The translations under genes were made by a program, and so were the position numbers. The notes beneath the pieces were generated by a model. The model had not been told where the DNA came from and searched no databases. It was given only the letters and a program-made list of their open reading frames with translations. Of a stretch of DNA of 64,000 bases, positions 27,158 through 35,244 are shown piece by piece (positions within the stretch are counted from its first letter, which is position 1; every line of letters begins with the position of its first letter). Origin of the DNA: Nocardioides aromaticivorans (GTDB taxonomy: Bacteria > Actinomycetota > Actinomycetes > Propionibacteriales > Nocardioidaceae); contig NZ_JACBZM010000001.1 of assembly GCF_013408525.1 (NCBI RefSeq), forward strand, positions 4,402,001 to 4,466,000, in the 5' to 3' direction.

Positions 27158-28459
27158 CTACGGCTGGCCGGCAGCGCGGCGAGAGGCACTCTCCGGCAGC
27201 TTGCTGCCTCCACCGGTGCCGGAGACGCGCTCGGCCCGATGGCGGAGCCAGTGCCAGGTCAGGAACCGGTCGGTCGCGCGCACGAGGTGCTGCGAGCGGA
27301 TCGACGGGAACACGTCGAACGCGTGCTGGGCGCCCGGCAGCTCGGCGTACACGACCGTCCGCTTGGACGTGGCGCGCAGCGCCTGCGCGAACGCGCGCGC
27401 CTGCCCGGGGTCGACGAGCGTGTCGCGGGAGCCGTGGACGACGAAGAAGTCCGGGTCGTCCGGCGTCACCCGCAGCAGGGGAGAGGCCGCCTCGAACAGC
27501 TCCGGGTCGTCGGCGAACCGGCGCTTCGCGATCCGGGGCGCGAGGAACTTGTCGCGCATCAGCTCGGCCGACCGCAACCCGGTCGCGCCGGCCCAGTCGT
27601 AGACCCCGTAGTAGGGCACGGCCGCCTGGACCGCGGTGTCGGCGTCCTCGAACCCGGGCTGGAACTCGGGGGCGTTGGGCGTCACGGCCGCCAGGGCGGT
27701 GAGGTGCCCGCCGGCGGAGCCGCCGGTGATCGCGATGTACGACGGGTCGCCGCCGTAGTCGGCGATGTTCTCCCGGATCCACGCGATCGCCGCCTTGACG
27801 TCGATGATCTGCGCCGGCCACGGGTCGCGCGGGGCGAGCCGGTAGTTGATGGCCACGCACACCCAGCCCTTGGCGGCCATGTGCTGCATCAGCGGGAGAC
27901 CCTGCTGGTCCTTGTTGCCGATCGTCCAGCCACCGCCGTGGACCTGCAGCAGGACGGGTGCGCCGCTGCCGGGGGTGACCTCCGAGGTGTAGACGTCGAG
28001 CAGGCCGCGCCGGCCGTGCGGCGCGAACCGGATGTTGCGGTGCACCTCGACGCCGGCCCTGCGGGCGGCCCGGCCGAAGGCGAACGGGTTGGCGATGCTC
28101 CGCCACGGCGTGGCCAGGTCCGCCGGGGTCGGCTTGGCGTCCAGCTGCTCCACGTAGTCGACGCCGAGCCCCTCGACCAGCGCGTCCTCCGCGTCGCGGA
28201 CGGCCTCGCGGCTCTGCTTGACGAGGTAGGCCAGGCCGGCGGCCGAGGCGCCGGCGAGCGCCAGGCCCCGCCAGTCCCGGCGCGAGGCGCGCAGGTGTGC
28301 TGCGGCATCGGCGGCGGTCAGCCCCAGCACGTGGGGGGCGAGCTCACCGGTGAGCCAGCCGGCGAAGAAGGCCGGGATGCCGGCGCGGAAGCCGGGGAGG
28401 GGACGGATGGCGTTGGCTGTCAACGCGGCGGTGATCGCCTGGCGCCGTACGAATCCCAT
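27158..28459 (-). CDS. alpha/beta hydrolase, LipC-like esterase of the HSL family
   Basis: A 433-residue esterase. After a helical N-terminus with one hydrophobic segment (about residues 75-92), the catalytic domain shows the oxyanion motif HGGGW (about 195), nucleophile GGSAGG (about 270), acid in GSRDTLVD (about 365), and the histidine in AQHAFDVF (about 398). In M. tuberculosis LipC sits beside a WS/DGAT acyltransferase gene; the same pair is divergent here. The ATG 28459 lies 6 bases after TACCCT (28471-28466 on this strand), a leaderless arrangement. It would hydrolyse ester lipids. Confidence 0.83.
   Translation of the reverse strand: MGFVRRQAITAALTANAIRPLPGFRAGIPAFFAGWLTGELAPHVLGLTAADAAAHLRASRRDWRGLALAGASAAGLAYLVKQSREAVRDAEDALVEGLGVDYVEQLDAKPTPADLATPWRSIANPFAFGRAARRAGVEVHRNIRFAPHGRRGLLDVYTSEVTPGSGAPVLLQVHGGGWTIGNKDQQGLPLMQHMAAKGWVCVAINYRLAPRDPWPAQIIDVKAAIAWIRENIADYGGDPSYIAITGGSAGGHLTALAAVTPNAPEFQPGFEDADTAVQAAVPYYGVYDWAGATGLRSAELMRDKFLAPRIAKRRFADDPELFEAASPLLRVTPDDPDFFVVHGSRDTLVDPGQARAFAQALRATSKRTVVYAELPGAQHAFDVFPSIRSQHLVRATDRFLTWHWLRHRAERVSGTGGGSKLPESASRRAAGQP
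27171..27233. repeat. dispersed repeat, copy B
   Basis: A 63-bp stretch sharing three identical blocks with 20337-20398, including the CCGGCAGCTTGCTGCC hairpin core. It forms the last codons of the LipC-like esterase (residues after GTGGGSKLPE), suggesting the gene's tail has run into the element. Confidence 0.55.
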
Positions 28460-28491
28460 GACCCGAGGGTATCCGGATCGTTGTGGGAAAC

Positions 28492-28509
28492 TGATACCCG
28501 TTCTAGTTT
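28492..28509. promoter_or_regulatory. degenerate KstR-type operator between esterase and WS/DGAT
   Basis: TGATACCCGTTCTA (28492-28505) differs from TnnAACnnGTTnnA in one fixed base (T for the first A). TAGTTT (28504-28509) overlaps its right end, exactly as at 25021-25026, and would serve as -10 for the acyltransferase. Confidence 0.55.
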
Positions 28510-28525
28510 CTATGGGGGTCACGGA

Positions 28526-29926
28526 ATGGACCGGCTGTCGGGGCTCGACGCGAGCTTCCTCTACCTCGAGACGCCCGCGCAGCTGATGCACGTGTGCGCG
28601 GTGATGGTGCTCGACCCGGCGACGATGACGTCGCCGTACACGTTCGCAGCGCTCCAGGACAGGATCGGCGAGGCCGTCCGCGACGTCCCCGGCTTCACGC
28701 GCAAGATCCGCGGCGTCCCGCTCGGCCTGGACCACCCGGTCTGGGTGCGCGACCGCAACTTCGACATCGAGCGCCACGTGCACCGGCTCGCGGTCCCCAC
28801 CCCGGGCGGGTACGCCGAGCTGATGGACCTGTGCGCCCACCTGGCCTCGCTCCCGCTCGACCGCTCGCGGCCGCTGTGGGAGATGTGGGTGATCGAGGGC
28901 TACCGCGACGCCGACGGCGACGAGAAGGTCGTCGTCTTCGCCAAGATGCACCACGCCACCGTCGACGGCGTCTCCGGCGCCAACCTGATCTCCCACCTGT
29001 GCTCGATCGAGCCGGACGCCGCGCCGCTGGCGCCCGTCGAGCAGCGCCACCCCCGCGACCCGGGCCGCGGCGAGCTGCTCGGCCGTGCCGTCATCGGTAC
29101 GGCGACCCGGCCGGTCACCCTCGTCAAGGTGCTCAAGCCGTCGGCCGAGCTGGTCACCAAGAGCATCGGCCGCGCCCGCCGCGGCACGGCGATGGCCGCC
29201 CCGTTCTCCGCGCCGCGGACCTCGTTCAACGGCACGATCACCTCGCACCGCTCGATTGCCATGGCGGACCTCGACCTCGACGAGATCCGGCGGATCAAGA
29301 AGGCGACCGGGACCACGGTCAACGACGTCGTCCTCGCGATCGCCGGAGGGGCGCTGCGGGCCTACCTTGCCGAGCGCGACGAGCTGCCGTCGTCCTCCCT
29401 GCTCGCCACCGTGCCGGTGAGCGTGCGCGACTCCTCGCGCCGCTCGGGCGGCGCCAACAAGGTGTCGGCGCTGTTCACCAAGCTCGGCACCGACATCGAC
29501 GACCCGCTCGAGCGGCTGCACATGCTCGCCGAGCGCAACCAGAACGCCAAGGAGCACCACAACGCGATCAGCGCCGACGCGCTGCAGGACTGGGCGGAGT
29601 TCGCCGCGCCGCGGACCTTCGGCCTCGCGGTGCGGACCTACGCCAACCTGCGCCTCGCCGAGCGGCACCCGGTCGTGCACAACCTCGTCATCTCCAACGT
29701 GCCCGGCCCGCCGATCCCGCTCTACTTCATGGGGGCGCGCATCGAGGCGCTCTGCCCGCTCGGGCCGGTCTTCCACGGCGCCGGGCTGAACATCACGGTG
29801 ATGTCCAACGCCGGCCAGATGCACGTCGGCGCCATCGCCTGCCGGGAGTCGATGCCGGACACCGACGCCCTGGTCCGGCACTTCCCGGCCGAGCTCGAGC
29901 GGCTCAGCGAGGCCGTCGGCGACTGA
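28526..29926 (+). CDS. wax ester synthase / diacylglycerol O-acyltransferase family protein
   Basis: A 466-residue WS/DGAT protein. The catalytic motif HHxxxDG is present as HHATVDG (about residues 143-149), and the second conserved region has NNDVVLAI-like sequence (TTVNDVVLAIAGGALR, about 263-278) and the NVPGPP segment near 391. These enzymes move an acyl group from acyl-CoA to diacylglycerol or a long-chain alcohol at the membrane surface, making storage lipid. GGGGG (28514-28518) precedes the ATG. Sterol-derived acyl-CoA may supply it, given the KstR-type site. Confidence 0.88.
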   Translation: MDRLSGLDASFLYLETPAQLMHVCAVMVLDPATMTSPYTFAALQDRIGEAVRDVPGFTRKIRGVPLGLDHPVWVRDRNFDIERHVHRLAVPTPGGYAELMDLCAHLASLPLDRSRPLWEMWVIEGYRDADGDEKVVVFAKMHHATVDGVSGANLISHLCSIEPDAAPLAPVEQRHPRDPGRGELLGRAVIGTATRPVTLVKVLKPSAELVTKSIGRARRGTAMAAPFSAPRTSFNGTITSHRSIAMADLDLDEIRRIKKATGTTVNDVVLAIAGGALRAYLAERDELPSSSLLATVPVSVRDSSRRSGGANKVSALFTKLGTDIDDPLERLHMLAERNQNAKEHHNAISADALQDWAEFAAPRTFGLAVRTYANLRLAERHPVVHNLVISNVPGPPIPLYFMGARIEALCPLGPVFHGAGLNITVMSNAGQMHVGAIACRESMPDTDALVRHFPAELERLSEAVGD

Positions 29927-30000
29927 ACGGGTCGTGAACGCTCCGGGCCGGTCCGCTGCTGAATGGTTGAGGTCGGCCCTGCCCGGATAGGCTGCGCGCC

Positions 30001-31110
30001 ATGATCTTGAGGACCTTCGGGTGGTCGTTCCTGTTCACTGTCGTCGGTGTACTGGGAGCGCTGTGGTACGGCGGTGCCGAGGGCGCCTTCATCGCGGCGA
30101 TCCTGATCGTCCTCGAGGTGTCGCTGTCCTTCGACAACGCCGTGGTGAACGCCAAGGTGCTCGAGCGGATGTCGGAGTTCTGGCGCCACGTCTTCCTGAC
30201 GGTCGGCGTCGTGATCGCCGTGTTCGGCATGCGCCTGGTGTTCCCCTTCGTGGTCGTCGCGGTCGCGGCGAGCCTGTCGCCGGTCGAGGTCATCGACCTG
30301 GCGCTGGAGAAGGGTGACCCGGACACGCCCGGCACCTACGGCTACATCCTCGCCCACGCGCACCACACGATCGCCGCCTTCGGCGGCATGTTCCTGATGA
30401 TGATCTTCCTCAACTGGGTCTTCGAGGAGAAGGACATCCTCTGGCTGCGCTTCATCGAGAAGCCGCTGGAGAAGGCCGGCAAGATCGACGCGCTCTCGGT
30501 GATCATCGCCATCGCCGCCCTGTTCGGCTCGGCCAAGGCCTTCGCGGGTGAGCACGAGGCGGCGGTCCTGACGGCCGGCCTGCTCGGCATGCTGTCCTAT
30601 CTCGTGGTCAACGGCCTGGCGACGGCGTTCGAGCACGAGGAGGAGGTCCTCGAGGAGCGCTTCGACGAGGACACCAAGGCGCACGGCGGGCAGGTGACGC
30701 TGGCGGTCGGCAAGGCGGCGTTCTTCCTCTTCCTCTACCTCGAGGTCCTCGACGCGAGCTTCAGCTTCGACGGCGTGATCGGCGCGTTCGCCATCACGAC
30801 CGACCCGATCATCATCGCGATCGGCCTCGGCGTGGGCGCTCTCTACGTGCGGTCGCTGACGATCTACCTGGTCCGCAAGGGCACGCTCTCGGACTACGTC
30901 TACCTCGAGCACGGCGCGCACTGGGCCATCGGTGCCCTCGCGGTGCTGCTGATGGTGTCGATCGGCCACGAGATCCCCGAGGTCGTCACCGGCCTGATCG
31001 GTGTCGCGTTCATCGGCGCCGCGTTCATCATGAGCATCGCCCGCAACCGCCGCGAGGGCGACGCGGACGACAACGACACCGACGAGGAGCCGCAGGAGGC
31101 CCTCGCCTGA
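30001..31110 (+). CDS. DUF475 integral membrane protein (TerC-related)
   Basis: A 369-residue membrane protein with about nine hydrophobic segments. The pair of acidic motifs SFDNAVVNAK (about residues 41-50) and SFSFDGVIGAF (about 253-263) is typical of the DUF475/TerC group, thought to be involved in metal-ion efflux or loading of exported metalloproteins. The C-terminus is acidic and soluble. TAGGCT at 29988-29993 lies 7 bases before the ATG, a leaderless arrangement. A strong hairpin terminator follows. Confidence 0.85.
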   Translation: MILRTFGWSFLFTVVGVLGALWYGGAEGAFIAAILIVLEVSLSFDNAVVNAKVLERMSEFWRHVFLTVGVVIAVFGMRLVFPFVVVAVAASLSPVEVIDLALEKGDPDTPGTYGYILAHAHHTIAAFGGMFLMMIFLNWVFEEKDILWLRFIEKPLEKAGKIDALSVIIAIAALFGSAKAFAGEHEAAVLTAGLLGMLSYLVVNGLATAFEHEEEVLEERFDEDTKAHGGQVTLAVGKAAFFLFLYLEVLDASFSFDGVIGAFAITTDPIIIAIGLGVGALYVRSLTIYLVRKGTLSDYVYLEHGAHWAIGALAVLLMVSIGHEIPEVVTGLIGVAFIGAAFIMSIARNRREGDADDNDTDEEPQEALA

Positions 31111-31130
31111 GCGCAGCCCGTCCGCGGGCG

Positions 31131-31162
31131 AGGGGCGTGACGTCGTACGACGTCGCGCCCCT
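31131..31162. terminator. strong bidirectional terminator hairpin
   Basis: Bases 31131-31146 pair along their whole length with 31147-31162 (16 pairs including one G-T wobble), centred on GACGTCGTACGACGTC, with TT and a short T-rich run after it. It lies between convergent genes, 20 bases after the DUF475 stop and 34 bases from the hydrolase stop. Confidence 0.8.
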
Positions 31163-31195
31163 TCTGCGTTTCCCGAGGGTCGTTCAGGTGGTCGC

Positions 31196-32122
31196 TCAGG
31201 CGGGCGCCGACGGGCGCTGCCGGAAGTCGCGGCGGCGCGCGTTGACCGTCGCCGCGGCCTCGACGAGCTTCGGCACGAACTTCTCCGACGCCAGCACGCA
31301 GCCGGCGTGCCCGTCGTCGACCTCGTGGATCGTCGCGCCCGGGATGGAGCGGGCGAGCGCGATCTGCCGCGAGGTCGGGATCACCCGGTCGCGCATCATC
31401 ACCACGACGGCCGTCGGCACGTCGATCCGCCCGATCCACGGGCGGGAGTGGTGGCGGCCGAGCGCGGCCACCGCTTGCCCGACGGCCCAGGGACTGGTGG
31501 AGCGGAACTCCCGCAGCGCCCACTCGTGCATGTCGGACACCTCGATGTCGACGCCGCGCGCTGCCAGCCGTGCGGCCTTCAGGGCCGTCCGTGAGCGCGA
31601 CACGCCCCGCAGCGCCACCATGGTGGAGCCCATCCCCAGGAAGAAGCCGCGCTCGGCGGGGGTCAGCTGGAAGCGGTCCGTGGTCGCGGCGAGCACGAGT
31701 CCCCGCACGATCCCCGGGTGCTGGCGCCAGACCCGCTGGGCGATGATCGAGCCCATCGAGTAGCCGGCGACGACCACGTCGCGCAGGTCGAGCACCTCGA
31801 CGAGGGCCGCGACGTCGTCGGCGCAGTCGGCGAGCGAGAACTCCTCGCTGCGGATGCCCTGCCCGTGCCAGCGCTGGTCGAGGGTCACCACGCGGAACCG
31901 CCGCGACAGCGGCCGGATCGTCGGGAACCAGGTGAGCAGGCCGGTCGTCCCCAGCGCGTGCAGCAGCACGATGGTGGGGGAGTCGGGGCTCGGGCCGGGC
32001 GTGTCGGTCACCCAAGTCGCACCGCCGCGTCCCGGCAGCTCGACCATCCGGCCTGCCGGGATCGGGGTCCACGGCAGGTAGACCCGGTTGCGCGCGACAT
32101 CCGCGAGTGAGACGACACCCAT
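31196..32122 (-). CDS. alpha/beta hydrolase
   Basis: A 308-residue hydrolase. Visible catalytic features are the oxyanion segment LLHALGTTG (about residues 50-58), the nucleophile elbow GYSMGS (about 115-120), the acid in MMRDRVIP (about 253), and the histidine in DDGHAGC (about 281). ATG 32122 lies 7 bases after TAGTCT (32135-32130 on this strand), so the message should be leaderless. It shares a 34-bp intergenic region and KstR-type operator with the igr-like operon, which suggests a thioesterase or ring-cleavage-product hydrolase role in steroid catabolism. Confidence 0.78.
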   Translation of the reverse strand: MGVVSLADVARNRVYLPWTPIPAGRMVELPGRGGATWVTDTPGPSPDSPTIVLLHALGTTGLLTWFPTIRPLSRRFRVVTLDQRWHGQGIRSEEFSLADCADDVAALVEVLDLRDVVVAGYSMGSIIAQRVWRQHPGIVRGLVLAATTDRFQLTPAERGFFLGMGSTMVALRGVSRSRTALKAARLAARGVDIEVSDMHEWALREFRSTSPWAVGQAVAALGRHHSRPWIGRIDVPTAVVVMMRDRVIPTSRQIALARSIPGATIHEVDDGHAGCVLASEKFVPKLVEAAATVNARRRDFRQRPSAPA

Positions 32123-32129
32123 GCGCGTC

Positions 32130-32149
32130 AGACTAGAACACGTTACAGT
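32130..32149. promoter_or_regulatory. KstR-type operator with overlapping divergent leaderless promoters
   Basis: TAGAACACGTTACA (32134-32147) matches TnnAACnnGTTnnA. The -10 of each divergent gene overlaps an operator end: TACAGT (32144-32149, plus) 7 bases before GTG 32157, and TAGTCT (32135-32130, minus) 7 bases before ATG 32122. The whole intergenic region is only 34 bp. Confidence 0.82.
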
Positions 32150-32156
32150 TTGTGTC

Positions 32157-34325
32157 GTGGATGCTGAGGCGATCAATGAGGCGAGGGAGGCGGTCCGCGC
32201 CGTCGCCGGCGAGGTGCTCGAGCGCGAGGCCGACGCCCGCGACTGGGCGGCCTGGGCCGCTGCCGGCCTGACCGCGCTGCCGGTCCCCGAGGAGTACGGC
32301 GGGGAGGGGCTCGGCCTGTCCGAGGTGGCCGTGCTGCTGCGCGAGGCCGGGTGCAGGGCCGTGCAGGTGCCCGCGTGGGAGACCCTGTGCTGCGGCGCGC
32401 TGACCCTGGCGTCGTACGGCACGGACGCGCAGCGCAAGGACCTGCTGCCGGGCATCGCGACCGGAGAGGTCGTCGTGACGCCGGCGCTCCGCGGCCCCGC
32501 CGTGTACGACGCCGGCCGGGTCTCCGGCCGCAAGCTGGCCGTGACGCACGCGGACCTCGCCGACCGGCTCCTGGTCGCGGCGACCGAGGGCGACCGCGAC
32601 GTCGTCGTCCTCGTCGATCCCCGGGGCGCGGGCGTGGAGCTGCTGGAGGCCCATGCCTCGAGCGGGCGCCAGCACACCGTCGTCCTCGACGGCGCGCCGG
32701 CCGAGCTGCTCGAGGACGGTGCCGCCACCCGGTTGCACGACCTCGCCCGCGCCGGCCTGGCCGCGAGCGCCGCCGGTGTCCTCGCCGGTGCGCGCGACCT
32801 GACCGCCGACTACGTCAAGGGTCGCCAGCAGTTCGGCCGGGCGCTCGCGGAGTTCCAGGCCGTGTCCCTGCAGATGGCCGACGTCTACGTCACCTCGCGC
32901 ACCCTCGACCTCGCCGCCGACAACGCGGTGTGGCGCGTCGCCGAGGGCCTGCCGGCCGCCGACGACCTCGCTGTGGCGGGCTACTGGGCCAGCCAGGTGG
33001 CGCCCTACGCCTTCCGCACCTGCCACCATCTGCACGGCGGCATGGGCGTGGACATCACGTACCCCCTCGTCGCGCTGACGACGTGGGGCACCGACCTCGC
33101 CCACGCCCTCGACACCACCGCGGCGCAGGTCCCGGTCGAGGCTCCCGCGGCGAAGAACCTCGAGCTGACCGAGGAGCAGCGCGCGCTCAAGGCCCGCCTG
33201 CGCGACTACTTCGGCGGCGTCGCCGCCGACTTCGAGGGCCTCCACGACCCCGACCCGGTCGAGGGCGCGTGGAACCGGCACGGGCCGACCTACGAGCGGA
33301 TGATCCGGCGCCTCGGCACCGACGGCTGGATGGGCGTCGGCTGGCCGGAGGAGTACGGCGGCCACGGGCTCGGCGAGGTCGAGCAGACGATCTTCGCCAA
33401 CGAGGCGCAGTACGCCGACGTGCACCTGCCGTCCGTCACCCTGCAGACCGTCGGCCCGACGCTGATCAAGTACGGCACCCAGAAGCAGAAGGACCTCTTC
33501 CTCGAGCGCATCCTCAAGGGCGACGTGCACTTCGCGATCGGCTACAGCGAGCCCGACGCCGGCACCGACCTCGCCTCCCTGCGGACCACCGCGCGCCGCG
33601 ACGGCGACCACTACGTCGTCAACGGCCAGAAGATGTGGACGACCGGCGGCCACCAGGCCGACTACCTGTGGCTCGCGGTGCGCACCGACCCGGACGCCCC
33701 GAAGCACAAGGGCATCTCGATCCTGATCGTCGACACCAGCGACCCCGGCTACAGCTGGACGCCGATCATCACGGCCGACGGCTCGCACCACGTGAACGCG
33801 ACGTACTTCAACGACGTCCGGGTCCCGGTCGACATGCTCGTCGGCGAGGAGAACCAGGGCTGGAAGCTGATCACCACCCAGCTCAACCACGAGCGGGTCA
33901 TGCTCGGCCCCGCCGGCCGGATCGAGGGCCTGCGTGACCGCGTCGTTCGCTGGGCGGACGCTGCCGGCGTCCGTGACGAGCCCGACGTGCGCGACCTGCT
34001 GGGCAAGACCACGGCGGTCTTCCGGATCAACGAGCTGCTGAACTGGGAGGTCGCGCGGGCGGCGGCGGCCGGCGAGATCAAGGTCGCCGACGCCTCGTCC
34101 TCGAAGGTCTTCGCCTCCGACCAGGTCCAGCACCTGCTCGCCGACCTGATCACCCTCGTGCACCGCCACGGCGACGCGGGTGAGCCGGCGACCAAGGACC
34201 TGCTCGACTACCTCGACGCCCAGGCCAAGCGGAACCTCGTGCTCACCTTCGGTGGCGGGGTCCAGGAGGTCCAGCGCGAGCTGATCTCGATGTTCGGCCT
34301 CGGTCTGCCGCGGGTGCCGCGATGA
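32157..34325 (+). CDS. fused ChsE1-ChsE2 (FadE28-FadE29-like) acyl-CoA dehydrogenase
   Basis: A 722-residue protein of two acyl-CoA dehydrogenase domains. Residues 1-330 resemble the smaller FadE28/ChsE1 subunit; residues 337-722 closely resemble FadE29/ChsE2, with HFAIGYSEPDAGTDLASL (about 461-478), KHKGISILIVDT, NATYFNDVRVPVDML and C-terminal FGGGVQEVQREL. In M. tuberculosis these are two genes whose products form an alpha2beta2 enzyme that oxidises the three-carbon side chain of 3-oxo-4-pregnene-20-carboxyl-CoA. Here they are one chain. Start is GTG 32157, leaderless. The four following genes overlap in series. Confidence 0.82.
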   Translation: MDAEAINEAREAVRAVAGEVLEREADARDWAAWAAAGLTALPVPEEYGGEGLGLSEVAVLLREAGCRAVQVPAWETLCCGALTLASYGTDAQRKDLLPGIATGEVVVTPALRGPAVYDAGRVSGRKLAVTHADLADRLLVAATEGDRDVVVLVDPRGAGVELLEAHASSGRQHTVVLDGAPAELLEDGAATRLHDLARAGLAASAAGVLAGARDLTADYVKGRQQFGRALAEFQAVSLQMADVYVTSRTLDLAADNAVWRVAEGLPAADDLAVAGYWASQVAPYAFRTCHHLHGGMGVDITYPLVALTTWGTDLAHALDTTAAQVPVEAPAAKNLELTEEQRALKARLRDYFGGVAADFEGLHDPDPVEGAWNRHGPTYERMIRRLGTDGWMGVGWPEEYGGHGLGEVEQTIFANEAQYADVHLPSVTLQTVGPTLIKYGTQKQKDLFLERILKGDVHFAIGYSEPDAGTDLASLRTTARRDGDHYVVNGQKMWTTGGHQADYLWLAVRTDPDAPKHKGISILIVDTSDPGYSWTPIITADGSHHVNATYFNDVRVPVDMLVGEENQGWKLITTQLNHERVMLGPAGRIEGLRDRVVRWADAAGVRDEPDVRDLLGKTTAVFRINELLNWEVARAAAAGEIKVADASSSKVFASDQVQHLLADLITLVHRHGDAGEPATKDLLDYLDAQAKRNLVLTFGGGVQEVQRELISMFGLGLPRVPR

Positions 34326-34861
34326 GCGCCCCGTCGCAGGAGCTCGTGGACCCGGCGGTCCACGAGAAGGTGATGGCCGAGGCCGAGCGGATCAAGGCGT
34401 GGGGCGAGGCCGCCGAGCGGTTCGCCCGCGACGAGGTCAACCAGTCGACGATCAACAACTGGCTCGAGGCGATGGGCGTCGACAACCCCCGCTTCAGGGC
34501 GGGCGAGGCGCCGCCGTCGATGGCGCAGGTCTGGACGATGTACGGCCTGGGCGGCAGGCCGTCCGAGGACGACCCCCTGCACTCGATGATGCGCGCGCTG
34601 ACCGACGCCGGGTTCACGGCCGTCCTCGGCACCAACTGCGAGCAGTCCTACGAGCGCTACCTGCGGGTGGGCGAGCAGCTGCGCGTCACCACGGCGCTGG
34701 ACTCGGTCGTCGGCCCGAAGGCGACGGGCATGGGCGTCGGCTACTTCGTGACGTCGCGCAACACCTGGTACGTCGAGCACGAGGACGGCACCTCGGAGAA
34801 GGTCGCCACCATGCTCTTCCGCGTTCTCAAGTTCATCCCGCGCGCGAAGGCCGAGGCATGA
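34322..34861 (+). CDS. MaoC-like hydratase domain protein, ChsH2 N-terminal half
   Basis: A 179-residue hot-dog fold protein matching the N-terminal, non-catalytic MaoC-like half of ChsH2 (mycobacterial Rv3542c): RFRAGEAPPSMAQVWTMYGL (residues 55-74 region) and EQSYERYLRVGEQLRVTT. It should pair with the ChsH1 protein two genes downstream to hydrate the side-chain double bond. It overlaps the fused dehydrogenase by ATGA. The C-terminal DUF35 half, normally part of the same chain, is a separate gene here. Confidence 0.78.
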   Translation: MSAPSQELVDPAVHEKVMAEAERIKAWGEAAERFARDEVNQSTINNWLEAMGVDNPRFRAGEAPPSMAQVWTMYGLGGRPSEDDPLHSMMRALTDAGFTAVLGTNCEQSYERYLRVGEQLRVTTALDSVVGPKATGMGVGYFVTSRNTWYVEHEDGTSEKVATMLFRVLKFIPRAKAEA

Positions 34862-35244
34862 GCGGGCCGGTGCGGCCGGTCGTCAACCGGGACAACGCCT
34901 ACTTCTTCGAGGGTACGGCGAACGGCGAGCTGCGCATCCAGAGGTGCAACGCGTGCGGCGTGCTCCGGCACCCGCCCGGTCCGGCCTGCCCGGACTGCGG
35001 CGCCTTCGACCGCGGCTACGTGGTCGCCGGCGGCCGGGGCACCGTGTTCTCCTACCTGGTCCACCACGCCCCGCAGGTGCCCGGCAAGGAGCTGCCGCTG
35101 GTCATCGCGCTGCTCGACCTCGACGAGGGCGTGCGGATGGTGGCCGAGGTGACCGGTCCCGTCGAGATCGGCGACCGGCTGCAGGTGGGCTGGAACGTGA
35201 TCGACGACGAGCTGACCCTCCCGATCTGGACGAAGGTGGACTGA
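34858..35244 (+). CDS. OB-fold / zinc-ribbon (DUF35) protein, ChsH2 C-terminal half
   Basis: A 128-residue DUF35 protein. The rubredoxin-like zinc ribbon has CNACG and CPDCG (about residues 28-48), followed by an OB-fold (about 55-125). In ChsH2 this domain binds the Ltp2 aldolase and may channel acyl-CoA to it. Combined with the upstream protein (179 + 128) it equals the 311-residue mycobacterial ChsH2, so this is a natural split at the domain border. It overlaps both neighbours by ATGA or TGATG. Confidence 0.8.
   Translation: MSGPVRPVVNRDNAYFFEGTANGELRIQRCNACGVLRHPPGPACPDCGAFDRGYVVAGGRGTVFSYLVHHAPQVPGKELPLVIALLDLDEGVRMVAEVTGPVEIGDRLQVGWNVIDDELTLPIWTKVD

Noticed and set aside
28460..29881. 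Extension of the LipC-like esterase frame far upstream on the minus strand
   Set aside because: It is the antisense of the WS/DGAT gene and would cross the divergent promoter region.
34840..34870. ChsH2 split as a frameshift error
   Set aside because: The junction is a clean ATGA overlap with a proper start, both parts are complete domains, and every other junction in the operon has the same overlap style; an error remains possible but is less likely.
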